NCBI RefSeq assembly: GCF_002100115.1
Contig: NZ_ANBM01000004.1
Location: forward strand, 62,001 to 126,000
Source of the DNA: Anaerovibrio sp. JC8
GTDB taxonomy: Bacteria; Bacillota; Negativicutes; Selenomonadales; Selenomonadaceae
Direction of reading: 5' to 3'
DNA length: 64,000 bases
In this document: in pieces, positions 36,628 to 44,999 of the stretch
Layout of the letters: each line of letters opens with the position of its first letter
How positions within the stretch are numbered: the stretch's first letter is position 1
The notes under the pieces: generated by a model
Databases searched by the model: none
The model's input: only the letters and a program-made list of their open reading frames with translations
Told to the model about the DNA's origin: nothing
Made by a program: the position numbers and the translations under genes

Positions 36628-37508
36628 TATGCCTTATTCCCCTTTCCCATCATTGGATAGCCCAGCTCCTCACGCTGCTTCAGATAGCAGGCAGCGCACA
36701 TGCGGGCCAGTTTACGGACGCGGCCGATGAAGGCAGCACGCTCAGATACGGAAATAGCACCACGGGCATCCAGCATGTTGAAGGTATGGGAGCACTTCAA
36801 TACATAGTCGTAGGCCGGATGAACGTAGCCCTTGTCAATAATGCGGACAGCTTCCTTTTCGTACTTGTCGAACAGCTCAAAGAGCAGGTCAGAGTCGGAA
36901 AGGTCAAAGGCATAGGTGGACTGCTCAAACTCATTCTGATGGAATACATCACCATAGGTGTAGTTGCCAACCCACTGAATGTCATAAACATTCTCAACGC
37001 CCTGAATGTACATGGCCAGACGCTCCAGACCATAGGTGATCTCAACTGCGGTTGGCTTGATATCCTGGCTGCCTACCTGCTGGAAATAGGTGAACTGAGT
37101 GATTTCCATACCATCCAGCCAAACCTCCCAGCCAAGGCCCCATGCGCCCAGGGTTGGGGATTCCCAGTTATCCTCTACAAAGCGGATATCATGCTCCTTT
37201 GGATTGATACCAAGCCGCTCCAGAGAAGCCAGATACAGCTCCTGAATGTTGTCAGGGGATGGCTTCATGATAACCTGGAACTGATGATGCTGATACAGAC
37301 GGTTTGGATTGTCGCCATAGCGGCCATCTGCCGGACGGCGGGAAGGCTCCACATAAGCCACATTCCAAGGCTCAGGTCCAAGAACTCTGAGGAAAGTGAA
37401 AGGGTTCATGGTGCCGGCACCCTTCTCCACGTCATAAGGTTCGCCCAAGATACAGCCCTGCTCGGACCAGAACTGCTGGAGGGCCAGGATTATTTCCTGA
37501 TATTTCAT
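36627..37508 (-). CDS. glyQ: Glycyl-tRNA synthetase alpha subunit
   Basis: GlyQ is the catalytic subunit that activates glycine. The 293-residue protein has the family opening [20 protein letters not shown], the block [20 protein letters not shown], the [20 protein letters not shown] stretch, and [20 protein letters not shown]. It follows a glycine-specific T-box leader, so the operon is induced when tRNA-Gly is uncharged. Confidence 0.97.
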   Translation of the reverse strand: MKYQEIILALQQFWSEQGCILGEPYDVEKGAGTMNPFTFLRVLGPEPWNVAYVEPSRRPADGRYGDNPNRLYQHHQFQVIMKPSPDNIQELYLASLERLGINPKEHDIRFVEDNWESPTLGAWGLGWEVWLDGMEITQFTYFQQVGSQDIKPTAVEITYGLERLAMYIQGVENVYDIQWVGNYTYGDVFHQNEFEQSTYAFDLSDSDLLFELFDKYEKEAVRIIDKGYVHPAYDYVLKCSHTFNMLDARGAISVSERAAFIGRVRKLARMCAACYLKQREELGYPMMGKGNKA

Positions 37509-37539
37509 AAGAGTATGCCTCCTTCTGATTTGTTACAGA

Positions 37540-37740
37540 AACAATAAAAAAACGCCCCTGTAACATCGGTTAATAATGTTACAGGGACGAGATAACCCGC
37601 GGTTCCACCCTGCTTGAATGCCAAAGCATTCCGCCTCAATGGATATTTACTTATGCTCCAAAGTGCCATTCATCCCGGCAGCAGGCTCGCACCCTCCCTG
37701 CATCGCTGAAATGGGACTACTCCTCTTTTTCATTGCAAGA
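37540..37740 (-). ncRNA. T-box leader, glycine specific (GGC specifier)
   Basis: On the minus strand a Stem I region (GAGGAGTAGTCCC ... GCAGGGAGGGTGCGAGCC) is followed by a specifier loop with GAATGGCACTTTGGAGC. The GGC codon at 37665-37667 matches glycine. The T-box sequence GGGTGGAACCGCGG lies at about 37598-37611. The terminator stem (GTCCCTGTAACAT / ATGTTACAGGGGC, 37546-37590) ends in seven T residues. Uncharged tRNA-Gly would favour the antiterminator. Confidence 0.94.
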
Positions 37741-37743
37741 AAA

Positions 37744-37772
37744 ATTTTAGCAAAATCCAAGAACACTGTCAA
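37744..37772 (-). promoter_or_regulatory. Promoter of the glyQS T-box transcript
   Basis: TTGACA (37767-37772), a 17-base spacer and TAAAAT (37744-37749) lie on the minus strand just before the T-box Stem I. Eleven of twelve positions match the housekeeping consensus. Confidence 0.9.
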
Positions 37773-37784
37773 GAATGTTAAACA

Positions 37785-37993
37785 GGGGGCAGTACAGGTA
37801 TCTTTCGCTCAGTTCCAGTACTAAAACTTTTTCTGCCCAAATTAAATAGCGAAAAAAATCATAACTCGCGTCGCCCTTACAGGACTAGCTTTGCGTCGCT
37901 CAAACAGATGATTTTTTTCACTAAGGCATAGTAAGGCACAAAAAGGTTTCTTAACGTACTGTAACCTAATGCTCAATCTACCTGCACTGCCCT
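37785..37993 (-). repeat. Family A hairpin repeat, copy 4 (inverted orientation)
   Basis: Lies between tRNA-Arg and the glyQS promoter. It reads on the minus strand relative to copies 1-3. The outer stem is GGGGGCAGTACAGGTA / TACCTGCACTGCCC. A second stem, CAGTAC / GTACTG, lies inside it. The inner stem is AGTGAAAAAAATCAT / ATGATTTTTTTCGCT. The core TTTGAGCGACGCAAAGCTAG then TCCTGTAAGGGCGACGCGAG appears identical to copy 3. Confidence 0.88.
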
Positions 37994-38047
37994 CAAACTA
38001 TCACAAACAAAAACCTGCCACAAACTGTGACAGGCTATTTCCTAAAA

Positions 38048-38122
38048 TGGTGCGCTCGGCGGGAGTCGAACCCACGCTTTCAGCTCCGGAGGCTAACGTC
38101 CTATCCACTGGACTACGAGCGC
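38048..38122 (-). tRNA. tRNA-Arg (anticodon CCG)
   Basis: The cloverleaf is clear on the minus strand. The acceptor stem is GCGCTCG / CGAGCGC with CCA encoded, the D-arm contains AGTCCAGTGGATAGGACG, and the anticodon arm is TTAGC-CTCCGGA-GCTGA with anticodon CCG. The T-arm is GTGGGTTCGACTCCCGC. This reads CGG arginine codons. Confidence 0.96.
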
Positions 38123-38210
38123 TTGCTTAAATAATATCGTCATGGAATGACTAAATTTCCGACAAGGAGTATTATACCATCCCTTGTCCTATTCCGCAAG
38201 AAGAAAGAAA

Positions 38211-39017
38211 TTAGCGGACGAAATACGGCTTTAAGGCCATGGTTATAAAGAATATCAGTGCCGCAATTACCACAATGGTGGCTCCTGCAGCCATATTGAA
38301 CTCATAGGCCAGCATCAGGCCGGACAGGCCGGATATCATGGCACTTCCAATGGACACGGCATGGTACTGCTTCACACTGTTGGACACATTGCGGGCCGCA
38401 GCGGCCGGCAGCACCAGCAGGGAATTGATAATCAAAAGGCCAACCCACTGAATACTGATGGCCACCACCACTGCCACCATGGCGGCAAAGATGCTTTCCA
38501 CCAGCATTACATTAATGCCCCGGCTACGGGCAAAGGACTGGTTTATGCTCAGCACCAGCAGCTTGTTGAAAATAAAGCCCCAGGCAGTAAACACCAGCAC
38601 CAGCACCACCAGCAGGGAAATCAGTTCCTCATGGGTAATGCTCAGAATATCACCAATAAGATAACTGCTGAACTTGTTGAAGCCACCACCGTAGGACATC
38701 ATCATCAAGCCCACGGCAATACCCGTGGATGAAAAAACTCCAATAATGGTATCGGTGGAGGCAGAGCTTTTATTCTTAATCCACGTAATAAGCAGGGCAA
38801 AAACCACAGAAAACAATATCAAGGACTCCATTGGGGATACAATGCCCACCACAGCTCCGATGGCCAGCCCTGTAAAGGCCCCGTGCCCCAGAGAATCGGA
38901 GAAAAAGGCCATGCGGTTGGATACCACCATGGTGCTTAACAGCCCAAAGAGCGGAGTTATAAGAAGAATTGCCAGAAAGGCATTTTTCATGAAATCATAT
39001 TCCAGCCATTCCATCAT
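38211..39017 (-). CDS. Metal ABC transporter permease (ZnuB/MntB type)
   Basis: The 268-residue protein has about eight hydrophobic segments and the ABC-3 permease signatures FSDSLGHGAFTGLAIGA near residue 35, where the EAA-like loop is, and IQWVGLLIINSLLVLPAAAA near residue 164. This family imports Zn, Mn or Fe. It overlaps the ATPase gene by four bases (ATGA). No substrate-binding protein gene is adjacent, so the metal cannot be assigned. tRNA-Arg lies downstream. Confidence 0.92.
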   Translation of the reverse strand: MMEWLEYDFMKNAFLAILLITPLFGLLSTMVVSNRMAFFSDSLGHGAFTGLAIGAVVGIVSPMESLILFSVVFALLITWIKNKSSASTDTIIGVFSSTGIAVGLMMMSYGGGFNKFSSYLIGDILSITHEELISLLVVLVLVFTAWGFIFNKLLVLSINQSFARSRGINVMLVESIFAAMVAVVVAISIQWVGLLIINSLLVLPAAAARNVSNSVKQYHAVSIGSAMISGLSGLMLAYEFNMAAGATIVVIAALIFFITMALKPYFVR

Positions 39018-39886
39018 TCCTCACCCTCCTTTGGAGCGCAATCCGGACAGCCACAGCCAGCCTGATGCTTCTTTGGCTGATGCTCCACCCAGACAAAGCC
39101 GGTGCCACCACGATTGGCGCCCCCCTCTGCCAGCATGCCGAAAATTTTCCGGGTCCTGTGGTCACTAAAGACCTCCTGAGGCGTGCCACTGCACACCACG
39201 CCCTTATTCATAAGCACCACCTGGTCTGCATGCTTGGCCACCATATTGAGGTCATGGGAAATGAGAATAATGGTCATGTCCTCATTATTCTGCAAATCCT
39301 CCAAAATATTGTAAAAAATCTCCAGACCGTTCTGGTCAACACCGGACACTGGCTCATCCAGCAGGAGAATATCCGGCATTGGATTAAGGGCCAGAGCCAG
39401 CAGCACCCGCTGCAGCTCACCACCGGACAAGGCACCCAAGCGGCGGTCAATAAGCTCCACTGCCTTAACCCGCTTCAGGCTTTCCTCCACCTCATGGCGA
39501 ATATTGGAAGGAAAGAGCCAGGCCGGACGGGAGGACCGGCACACGGAAAAGAGGTCCAGCACCGTCACCGGGGCACTGACATCAAACTTAAGGTACTGGG
39601 GCACATAGCCAATCACCGGCTTGCCGCTGTGCTTGCCCTTGGCATCAGTGTACTTCAGGCTTCCCGTATGGCTTACCTCACCCAAAATAGCCCTAAGGAG
39701 AGTGCTCTTACCCGCTCCATTAGGGCCAATAACCGCCGTAAGCTGACCGCAATGGGCGTGAATATTCACGTCCTCAAAAATAGTCAGCTTACCTACCTTC
39801 ACTGTGAAATTTTCCAGCTTTGTGCAGCACACCCGGGAGCAGTCATTGCCCTCCCCCTTGGAGTGCCTAAAAAATTTTTTCAGCAT
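39014..39886 (-). CDS. Metal ABC transporter ATP-binding protein (ZnuC/MntA type)
   Basis: The 290-residue ATPase has Walker A IGPNGAGKSTLLRAIL near residue 53, the signature LSGGELQRVLLALAL near residue 153, and Walker B DILLLDEPVSGVDQNG. The C-terminal tail after residue 255 is unusual, with His and Cys (VEHQPKKHQAGCGCPDCA) that could bind metal; this could sense or buffer the transported metal (inference). The partner permease follows directly. The gene starts just after a family B repeat. Confidence 0.92.
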   Translation of the reverse strand: MLKKFFRHSKGEGNDCSRVCCTKLENFTVKVGKLTIFEDVNIHAHCGQLTAVIGPNGAGKSTLLRAILGEVSHTGSLKYTDAKGKHSGKPVIGYVPQYLKFDVSAPVTVLDLFSVCRSSRPAWLFPSNIRHEVEESLKRVKAVELIDRRLGALSGGELQRVLLALALNPMPDILLLDEPVSGVDQNGLEIFYNILEDLQNNEDMTIILISHDLNMVAKHADQVVLMNKGVVCSGTPQEVFSDHRTRKIFGMLAEGGANRGGTGFVWVEHQPKKHQAGCGCPDCAPKEGEE

Positions 39887-39931
39887 AATATTCCTTTTAT
39901 TTAAAAATGATTATTACACTACATGTCAGAC

Positions 39932-40064
39932 ATACGGGAAGGTACACTGTGGAACGCTCGCGCTCACTAGTTTGCGTAGTGGATACTAAGCTCATCCTTC
40001 GCCAAGGGCTTGGATTCACTAAGTACCAACGCAAAATACGTCCCCAGCTGCACCTCCCCATATG
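39932..40064 (+). repeat. Family B hairpin repeat, copy 1
   Basis: A 133-base element between the ABC-2 permease and the metal ABC operon. Its core reads CTCACTAGTTTGCGTAGTGG then ATACTAAG, and later CTTGGATTCACTAAGTACC then AACGCAAAATACGTCCCC. TTTGCGT / ACGCAAA pair, and the outer arm GGAAGGTACA pairs imperfectly with TGCACCTCCCC. The same element recurs inverted at 51.55-51.70 kb. No coding content is visible. Confidence 0.85.
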
Positions 40065-40084
40065 TCGTTATATGCTTTAATCAT

Positions 40085-40822
40085 CTATTTTAACTGATCC
40101 TTCAGGGCCTTGTTGCCTAATATAAAACCTATTATAGCATAAACCACCAGTACCGCAACTGACTCCATGGCCACCGGGCTCTGGGTGGAAATCCCCCGCA
40201 GAAGGTAGCTGGTGTGAGTCAGAGGCAGTACCTCAATAATCCACCGCAAAGCCTCCGGCAGAGTCTGGGTTGTAAAAAAGGTGCCGCACAAAAAGGACAT
40301 TGGCAGCAAAGCATAAGTATTCACCTGGGACAGCTCCTCGTAGCTGTCCATTTTCATGGCAGCGAAAAAGCCCACCTCGGCAAAGACAATGCAGTTCAAA
40401 ATAAGAATAGCTATAAACAGAGGAGTAATATTCAAGTTGGCCCCAAAAATAAGGGCCAGCCCCATAATAATAGCCGAGGAAATCAGGCCTCTGAGCACTG
40501 CCGCCAAAATCTTGCCGATAATAAAGGCATTAAAATGCATAGGGGCAATTATATACTCCCCGATACTGCGGTGATATATCCGCTCCGTACACAGGGGTGT
40601 CAGACTGTTGTAGCTGATATTCATGGAATTAAGGGCCATAATACCCGGCACCAGAAAATCCAGATAAGAGCCGGAGCCCACCTGAATGCTGCGGCCCAAG
40701 CCCCAGCCGAAGGCCACCAGATACAGCATAGGGGCCACCATACGGCTCAGGATAAATTTTGGCAGCCGGCGCTTCAACACCACCCAGTCCCGCCAAAAGA
40801 CAGTACAAATATCCGTCAGCAT
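40085..40822 (-). CDS. ABC-2 type transporter permease
   Basis: The 245-residue protein has about six hydrophobic segments typical of ABC-2 exporters (NodJ/DrrB class). An amphipathic start is followed by MVAPMLYLVAFGWGLGRSIQ near residue 27. The late SFLCGTFFTTQTLPEALRWI then IEVLPLTHTSYLLRG is the family signature. It overlaps the ATPase stop by one base (TAATG). It ends the cobalamin-riboswitch operon that also carries tonB, which hints at an export or envelope role, but the substrate is unknown. Confidence 0.88.
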   Translation of the reverse strand: MLTDICTVFWRDWVVLKRRLPKFILSRMVAPMLYLVAFGWGLGRSIQVGSGSYLDFLVPGIMALNSMNISYNSLTPLCTERIYHRSIGEYIIAPMHFNAFIIGKILAAVLRGLISSAIIMGLALIFGANLNITPLFIAILILNCIVFAEVGFFAAMKMDSYEELSQVNTYALLPMSFLCGTFFTTQTLPEALRWIIEVLPLTHTSYLLRGISTQSPVAMESVAVLVVYAIIGFILGNKALKDQLK

Positions 40823-41688
40823 TATACCCCCTCCTTTCGGCCGGTCAGTTCAATAAAGGCATCCTCCAAATTGGTACGGCGAATGTGGGCACCATGCTCC
40901 AGGGTGCCGGCAAAGACTGCTGCCTCCTGCCGGCTCTCAAAGAACTGGTACTGATGCCCCGTCTGGTCATCCCATTCCACCGTAATGCGGCCCAGGCTAT
41001 TGCAGAAGGCCTCCGGAGTATCAATGGCAATGAGCTTTCCCTTATTGACAATGGCCACCCGATTGCAGAGGGCTTCCGCTTCCTCTATATAATGGGTAGT
41101 AATAATAACCGTGGTCCCATTGGCTGCCAGAGCCCGGATAAGCTCCCAAATACGGCGGCGAACCTGAGGGTCCAAGGCCACAGTTGGCTCATCCATAAAG
41201 AGAATTTTCGGCTCGTGAATCAAGGAACGGGCAATAAGCAGACGGCGCTTCATGCCGCCGGACAAGGACCGGGGCATGCGGTTGATGGTGTCCCCCAGCT
41301 CCACAAAATCCAGCATTTCCTGAATCCTCTGCCGCCTTTTTTCACTGCTCATGTGATGCAGGCGGGCATGGAGCTCCATATTTTCCCCCACTGTCAGATC
41401 ATTGTCAAAATTAATATGCTGGGGCACCACACCAATGAGCTTCTTGATTTCCCGTGGATTTTTCTTGATGGACTCCCCATTATAATAAATCTCACCCAAA
41501 GTAGGCTGAGTTTCCATGGTCAGCATGCGAATAGTGGTAGTTTTCCCCGCCCCGTTAGGGCCCAGAATGCCAAAGATTTCCCCCGGCTTCACCTGAAGGG
41601 ACAGATTATCCACTGCCCGCTTGGTCACTACCTTTTTATCCTTGTTTTTAACTTGAAATTCTTTTATCAGGCCTTGAATTTTTATCAT
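40822..41688 (-). CDS. ABC transporter ATP-binding protein (NodI/DrrA type)
   Basis: The 288-residue ATPase energises the following ABC-2 permease. Walker A GILGPNGAGKTTTIRMLTME is near residue 41, the signature SLSGGMKRRLLIARSLI near residue 140, and Walker B ILFMDEPTVALDPQVRRRIW follows. The ATG at 41688 with GGAG nine bases upstream is preferred over a TTG nine codons earlier. It lies 30 bases after tonB and is likely co-transcribed with it. Confidence 0.9.
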   Translation of the reverse strand: MIKIQGLIKEFQVKNKDKKVVTKRAVDNLSLQVKPGEIFGILGPNGAGKTTTIRMLTMETQPTLGEIYYNGESIKKNPREIKKLIGVVPQHINFDNDLTVGENMELHARLHHMSSEKRRQRIQEMLDFVELGDTINRMPRSLSGGMKRRLLIARSLIHEPKILFMDEPTVALDPQVRRRIWELIRALAANGTTVIITTHYIEEAEALCNRVAIVNKGKLIAIDTPEAFCNSLGRITVEWDDQTGHQYQFFESRQEAAVFAGTLEHGAHIRRTNLEDAFIELTGRKEGV

Positions 41689-41718
41689 AAATGGGTACTC
41701 CGTAATAATCTTCAATAA

Positions 41719-42528
41719 TCATCTGAGCTTAAAGGTAATTCTTACCCGCTTCTGGAAGGGAACCGCCTGTCCGTATTCATTGTAGGCGGTGGTATAACGA
41801 TACCCCCAGGCAGCATCCAGGGCCGACTGGTCCATTTCCCCATATCCGGAGGAGGACTCCACATCGGCACTAATGACATCACCATCGGTACCCACCACAA
41901 TGCGGACAATAACCTGCCCCTTTACATTGCGCTGGCGTAGGTTTTCCGGATAAACCGGCTCAGGAGCCTCCAACAGACTAGGTGGGATAGCCGGACGCTT
42001 GGCATTGCCGTCACCAGTGCCCGGACCCTCTCCGTTACCGCTGCCAACACCGGGACCAGTACCCTGGCCGGAGCCATTGCCGTTGCCGTCTCCATTGCCA
42101 GTACCATTTCCAGTTCCACTAAGGCTGCTGCCGCTGCCTTCCCCAGTTCCATTGGGAGCTGTTACAGCTGCAGGGGCCACAGGGGCATTGTGCTCCTTTT
42201 TGAACTGCTCCTGCTTTTCCGGTTCCTTGGTGAAGGTTTCCTCGATTTTTGGCAGAATTTCCTCTTTCTTTTTATCCAGTACCACATCATCAATAGATGG
42301 TGCTGCGGGAGCCGGTGGTGCCGGGGCCGCCGCTGCTGCTCCGCCTCCACTGTGTCCCCCGCCGGCGTCCGCGTCATAGAGGCTCACATCCACCGGCTGG
42401 TCCTCCTTTGGAGATACTACCACAAAGAGCCCTGTCAGACAAACAATGGCAAATATCACCAGATGAATGACCAGTGAGCCGGCCCAGGCCCGGTATTCCC
42501 GCTTTTTATCTGAATTATCTGAGGCCAT
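41719..42528 (-). CDS. TonB-like energy transducer with Gly/Asn-rich linker
   Basis: The ATG at 42528, with GGAGG eight bases upstream, gives 269 residues. A single membrane helix lies at about 18-36 (LVIHLVIFAIVCLTGLFVVV). The periplasmic linker has Ala/Pro, then charged, then a long Gly/Asn-rich run at about 125-165 (GTGNGDGNGNGSGQ) instead of the usual Pro-Lys linker. The C-terminal TonB domain contains PVYPENLRQRNVKGQVIVRI and ends FQKRVRITFKL. It follows exbD directly. By family role it passes proton-motive energy from ExbBD to outer membrane receptors. Confidence 0.9.
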   Translation of the reverse strand: MASDNSDKKREYRAWAGSLVIHLVIFAIVCLTGLFVVVSPKEDQPVDVSLYDADAGGGHSGGGAAAAAPAPPAPAAPSIDDVVLDKKKEEILPKIEETFTKEPEKQEQFKKEHNAPVAPAAVTAPNGTGEGSGSSLSGTGNGTGNGDGNGNGSGQGTGPGVGSGNGEGPGTGDGNAKRPAIPPSLLEAPEPVYPENLRQRNVKGQVIVRIVVGTDGDVISADVESSSGYGEMDQSALDAAWGYRYTTAYNEYGQAVPFQKRVRITFKLR

Positions 42529-42529
42529 A

Positions 42530-42940
42530 TCACTTACCTCCGGATTCCGCCGCCAAGCCAAATTTGGTAATACCGGCAGCCTTGAACTTATCCAGCAGGC
42601 CAATGACCATACCATAATCCAGGCTCTGGTCCGCCCGGACCACCACGGCGAACCGTGGATTACGGGCACTTTCCGCCTGGGCCTTGGCTATGAGCTCCTT
42701 TTCCCCGATGAGCTTATCCTCCAGCCACAGGGAGCCGTCAGCCTTCATGGTCACCAGATAATTGACACTAAGCTGGGTTTCCACACTCTGGGCCTTGGGC
42801 ATATTAACGGGAACCGTCTTTAAATTCACCATATACAGGGTGCCGATCATGAAGAATACCAGCAAAAAGAACATTATATCAATCATTGGAATAATCATGA
42901 CCTCAGGCTTGTCAAAATCATGACGATTGCGGATGCGCAT
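42530..42940 (-). CDS. exbD: ExbD/TolR biopolymer transport protein
   Basis: The 136-residue protein has one membrane helix (about 18-37, MIDIMFFLLVFFMIGTLYMV) with the conserved proton-carrying Asp in IPMIDIMF. A small periplasmic domain ends LDKFKAAGITKFGLAA. It lies two bases after exbB and its stop sits two bases before the tonB start. Together the three form the energy-transducing complex. Confidence 0.94.
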   Translation of the reverse strand: MRIRNRHDFDKPEVMIIPMIDIMFFLLVFFMIGTLYMVNLKTVPVNMPKAQSVETQLSVNYLVTMKADGSLWLEDKLIGEKELIAKAQAESARNPRFAVVVRADQSLDYGMVIGLLDKFKAAGITKFGLAAESGGK

Positions 42941-42942
42941 AC

Positions 42943-43560
42943 TTAATCACGCTCCTCTGCCATGCCCTCTACCAGGGAAAAGCACTGCTCCATATCAGAC
43001 ACAATGCTGTCTATACGCTGAGTGAAATATGCATGAACACCAAGAGCAATAATAGCGGTGCAAAGGCCCATGGCGGTAGCAATCAATGCCTCACCAACAC
43101 CACCGGTAATGGCAGTAGCCTGGCCAGATTCAATATTAAACACACTGAAGGCAGAAATCATTCCACTGATGGTACCCAAGAGGCCTAAAAGCGGTGCCAT
43201 GGTAACAATAACATTCAAATAATAAAGGCGCTTGCGGAACCGGGTCAAGGCAATACCAGACTGAACCTCAAAAAAGGTGGTAAGAGGCACATTCTCCGCC
43301 CCAGTAAAGGCCATTCCCTTAGTCAACAGGGATGGAATAATTCCTTTGGTGCTGCCGGCCAAAGAAGCGGCTCCTTCCCGGTCCCCTTGGCTGAGCATAT
43401 CTGCAAAATTGCGGGCAAAGCTCCGGCCCGGGTCCTTGGCCTTAAAGTACATACTGCGCTCAATGGCAATAGCCACCACAAACACGGAGCAGAGCAGCAA
43501 CACATACATTACCGGTCCACCCTTATGAAAAAAACTGATTCCAGTCATTATAAGTTCCAC
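42943..43560 (-). CDS. exbB: ExbB/TolQ/MotA proton channel protein
   Basis: The 205-residue inner membrane protein has a first helix at about 17-35 (VMYVLLLCSVFVVAIAIE). Two further helices carry the family motifs LYYLNVIVTMAPLLGLLGTI then SGMISAFSVF and GGVGEALIATAMGLCTAIIA. A GTG start with GGAGG seven bases upstream is chosen. It opens the exbB-exbD-tonB set, 85 bases after cbiK and preceded by a weak hairpin. Confidence 0.94.
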   Translation of the reverse strand: MELIMTGISFFHKGGPVMYVLLLCSVFVVAIAIERSMYFKAKDPGRSFARNFADMLSQGDREGAASLAGSTKGIIPSLLTKGMAFTGAENVPLTTFFEVQSGIALTRFRKRLYYLNVIVTMAPLLGLLGTISGMISAFSVFNIESGQATAITGGVGEALIATAMGLCTAIIALGVHAYFTQRIDSIVSDMEQCFSLVEGMAEERD

Positions 43561-43586
43561 AAAAAAACCTCCTTGCAAAAACATTA

Positions 43587-43614
43587 CCCCCTTAGTATAT
43601 CACAACCAAGGGGG
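43587..43614 (-). terminator. Hairpin between cbiK and exbB, possible weak terminator
   Basis: The stem ACCCCCTT / AAGGGGGT, with a 12-base loop, is followed on the minus strand by AATGTTTTTG. A partial terminator here would set exbB-exbD-tonB expression below that of cbiK. Confidence 0.5.
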
Positions 43615-43644
43615 TACTGCGTCATTCATATAGTTTAAACTAAA

Positions 43645-44640
43645 TTATTTAGCCTGCAATGCATCCCAAGCTTCGTTTGCTCTCTCAACGTAAATGTCAC
43701 GGATAGCCTTGTTCTCGCCAAGACCATGGATGTAAGTGCTTACATTGAAGCCTTCCTTGGTCAGGATGGACTTGTGGGAATCTTCCTCATCACCGGCCAT
43801 ATCATTGTTGGCATGGTCACCGGCAACCATCATCATAGGCATGAGGGTTACGTTCTTGATGCCCTTTGCCTTCAGCTGAGGAATGATGTTATCCAGAGCA
43901 GGCCAGCCCTCTACAGTGTAGATGTAAGCATTGTCATAGCCCAGCTGGTTCAGACGGTTCTGCATTACAGTGTAGTATGCGTTGGCAGGATGTGGAGTAC
44001 CATGCTCCAGAATGAGAACAGCGTCCTCACTGCCGGTCTTAGGGAACTGGGTAGCAAAAGCCTTCATGGTTTCGATAATATCGTCACGCTGCTCCTCCTG
44101 GCCCATCCAGTACATGAGGGAAGTACCCATGGTCATCTTCTTGAAATCATTCTTGTACTGATGGAATACAGCCACATCATAGGAATACTCCATACCAGGA
44201 ATTACATCAAGGGTAGTGAGGGCTACACGGGTATAGCCTTCCTTCTTCAGCTGCTCCAGAGCCTCCTCAGGAGTTGGGTAGGTGATACCCTCATTGGCCT
44301 TGATGCGGTCAATGATAATATGGGAGGTAAAAGCAGTAACAACCTTTACGCCAGGATGTGCAGCCTGAATATCAGCTACAGTCTGGGTAATGGTCTTGTC
44401 GCGGTTATCCTTGTAGGTAGTACCAAAGCTCATTACTACGATAGCATCCTTGTTGGCCTTGTTTGCCAGAGCCTTGTTCTCGTTTACCATAACGCCAATC
44501 TGGGAAGCGTTCTTCAAGGCAGTGGTTGCAGTAGTAACCTCTGGATTCAGGGAATAAGCAGCCTCGGAGCTGTTTACATTAACGGACAGCAGAGCTGCAC
44601 AAGCCAAAGAGCAAGCTACCATTTTCTTTAAATTCTTCAT
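43645..44640 (-). CDS. cbiK: Secreted anaerobic cobaltochelatase CbiK
   Basis: CbiK inserts Co2+ into sirohydrochlorin in the anaerobic B12 pathway. The 331-residue protein begins with a signal peptide (about 1-28, VACSLACAALLSVNVNSSEA), so it should act in the periplasm. Similar exported CbiK forms are known in Desulfovibrio. The metal-binding His residues are in LILEHGTPHPANAYYTV near residue 209 and MVAGDHANNDMAGDEEDS near residue 271. VMSFGTTYKDNR is the N-terminal family motif. A cobalamin riboswitch lies upstream and exbBD-tonB downstream, so it may serve cobalt or tetrapyrrole uptake (inference). Confidence 0.92.
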   Translation of the reverse strand: MKNLKKMVACSLACAALLSVNVNSSEAAYSLNPEVTTATTALKNASQIGVMVNENKALANKANKDAIVVMSFGTTYKDNRDKTITQTVADIQAAHPGVKVVTAFTSHIIIDRIKANEGITYPTPEEALEQLKKEGYTRVALTTLDVIPGMEYSYDVAVFHQYKNDFKKMTMGTSLMYWMGQEEQRDDIIETMKAFATQFPKTGSEDAVLILEHGTPHPANAYYTVMQNRLNQLGYDNAYIYTVEGWPALDNIIPQLKAKGIKNVTLMPMMMVAGDHANNDMAGDEEDSHKSILTKEGFNVSTYIHGLGENKAIRDIYVERANEAWDALQAK

Positions 44641-44681
44641 GATTTAATTACCTCTCTTTTAATAAATTTTTTAAAAATAAA

Positions 44682-44711
44682 AAGCTCTCTCGCGAAGACG
44701 CGAAAGAGCTT
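44682..44711 (-). terminator. Terminator of the cbiK cobalamin riboswitch
   Basis: A 13-base-pair stem AAGCTCTTTCGCG / CGCGAGAGAGCTT, with loop TCTT, is followed by TTTATTTTT on the minus strand. It sits between the cobalamin aptamer and the cbiK Shine-Dalgarno. B12 binding would favour it and switch the operon off. Confidence 0.92.
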
Positions 44712-44737
44712 AATACATACGATTTCATGAGAAACCT

Positions 44738-44955
44738 GTAAATAATCCCCTTCCTATCGCTCGCAGGTAATAACGGTGATTGTTCAACAGGCAGTTCTCC
44801 TGACTCCAGTTCATCATCATAACTTTGCCTTCCCGGATATCCCAGTGGCATTGATAAAGTATGACTCCCTGATACAGTGGCGGGACCGTACCGGCTTTAA
44901 ACCGGTTTCTCATGTTAGGCCAGCCCAATAATGGACCTTGGCACCTGTTCCCTCA
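44738..44955 (-). ncRNA. Cobalamin riboswitch upstream of cbiK
   Basis: The minus strand shows GGTGCCAAGG at the start, CTAACATGAGAAACCGG, the core GCCACTGTATCAGGGAG, the B12 box GAGTCAGGAGAACTGCCTGT and the closing GGAAGGGG. It controls cbiK and probably exbB-exbD-tonB and the ABC-2 genes behind it. The aptamer copy at 46.9 kb is very similar. Confidence 0.94.
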
Positions 44956-44970
44956 TATTCAGCTAGGTAT

Positions 44971-44999
44971 AGTATATTGCAAAATCCCTTATTAAGCAA
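44971..44999 (-). promoter_or_regulatory. Promoter of the cbiK operon
   Basis: TTGCTT (44994-44999), a 17-base spacer and TATACT (44971-44976) lie on the minus strand just before the aptamer. The -35 box overlaps the stop codon region of the permease gene. Confidence 0.75.

Noticed and set aside
44648-44928. Two 67-codon frames on minus across the cbiK cobalamin riboswitch
   Set aside because: Both run through the aptamer and terminator and have protein sequences with no family features.
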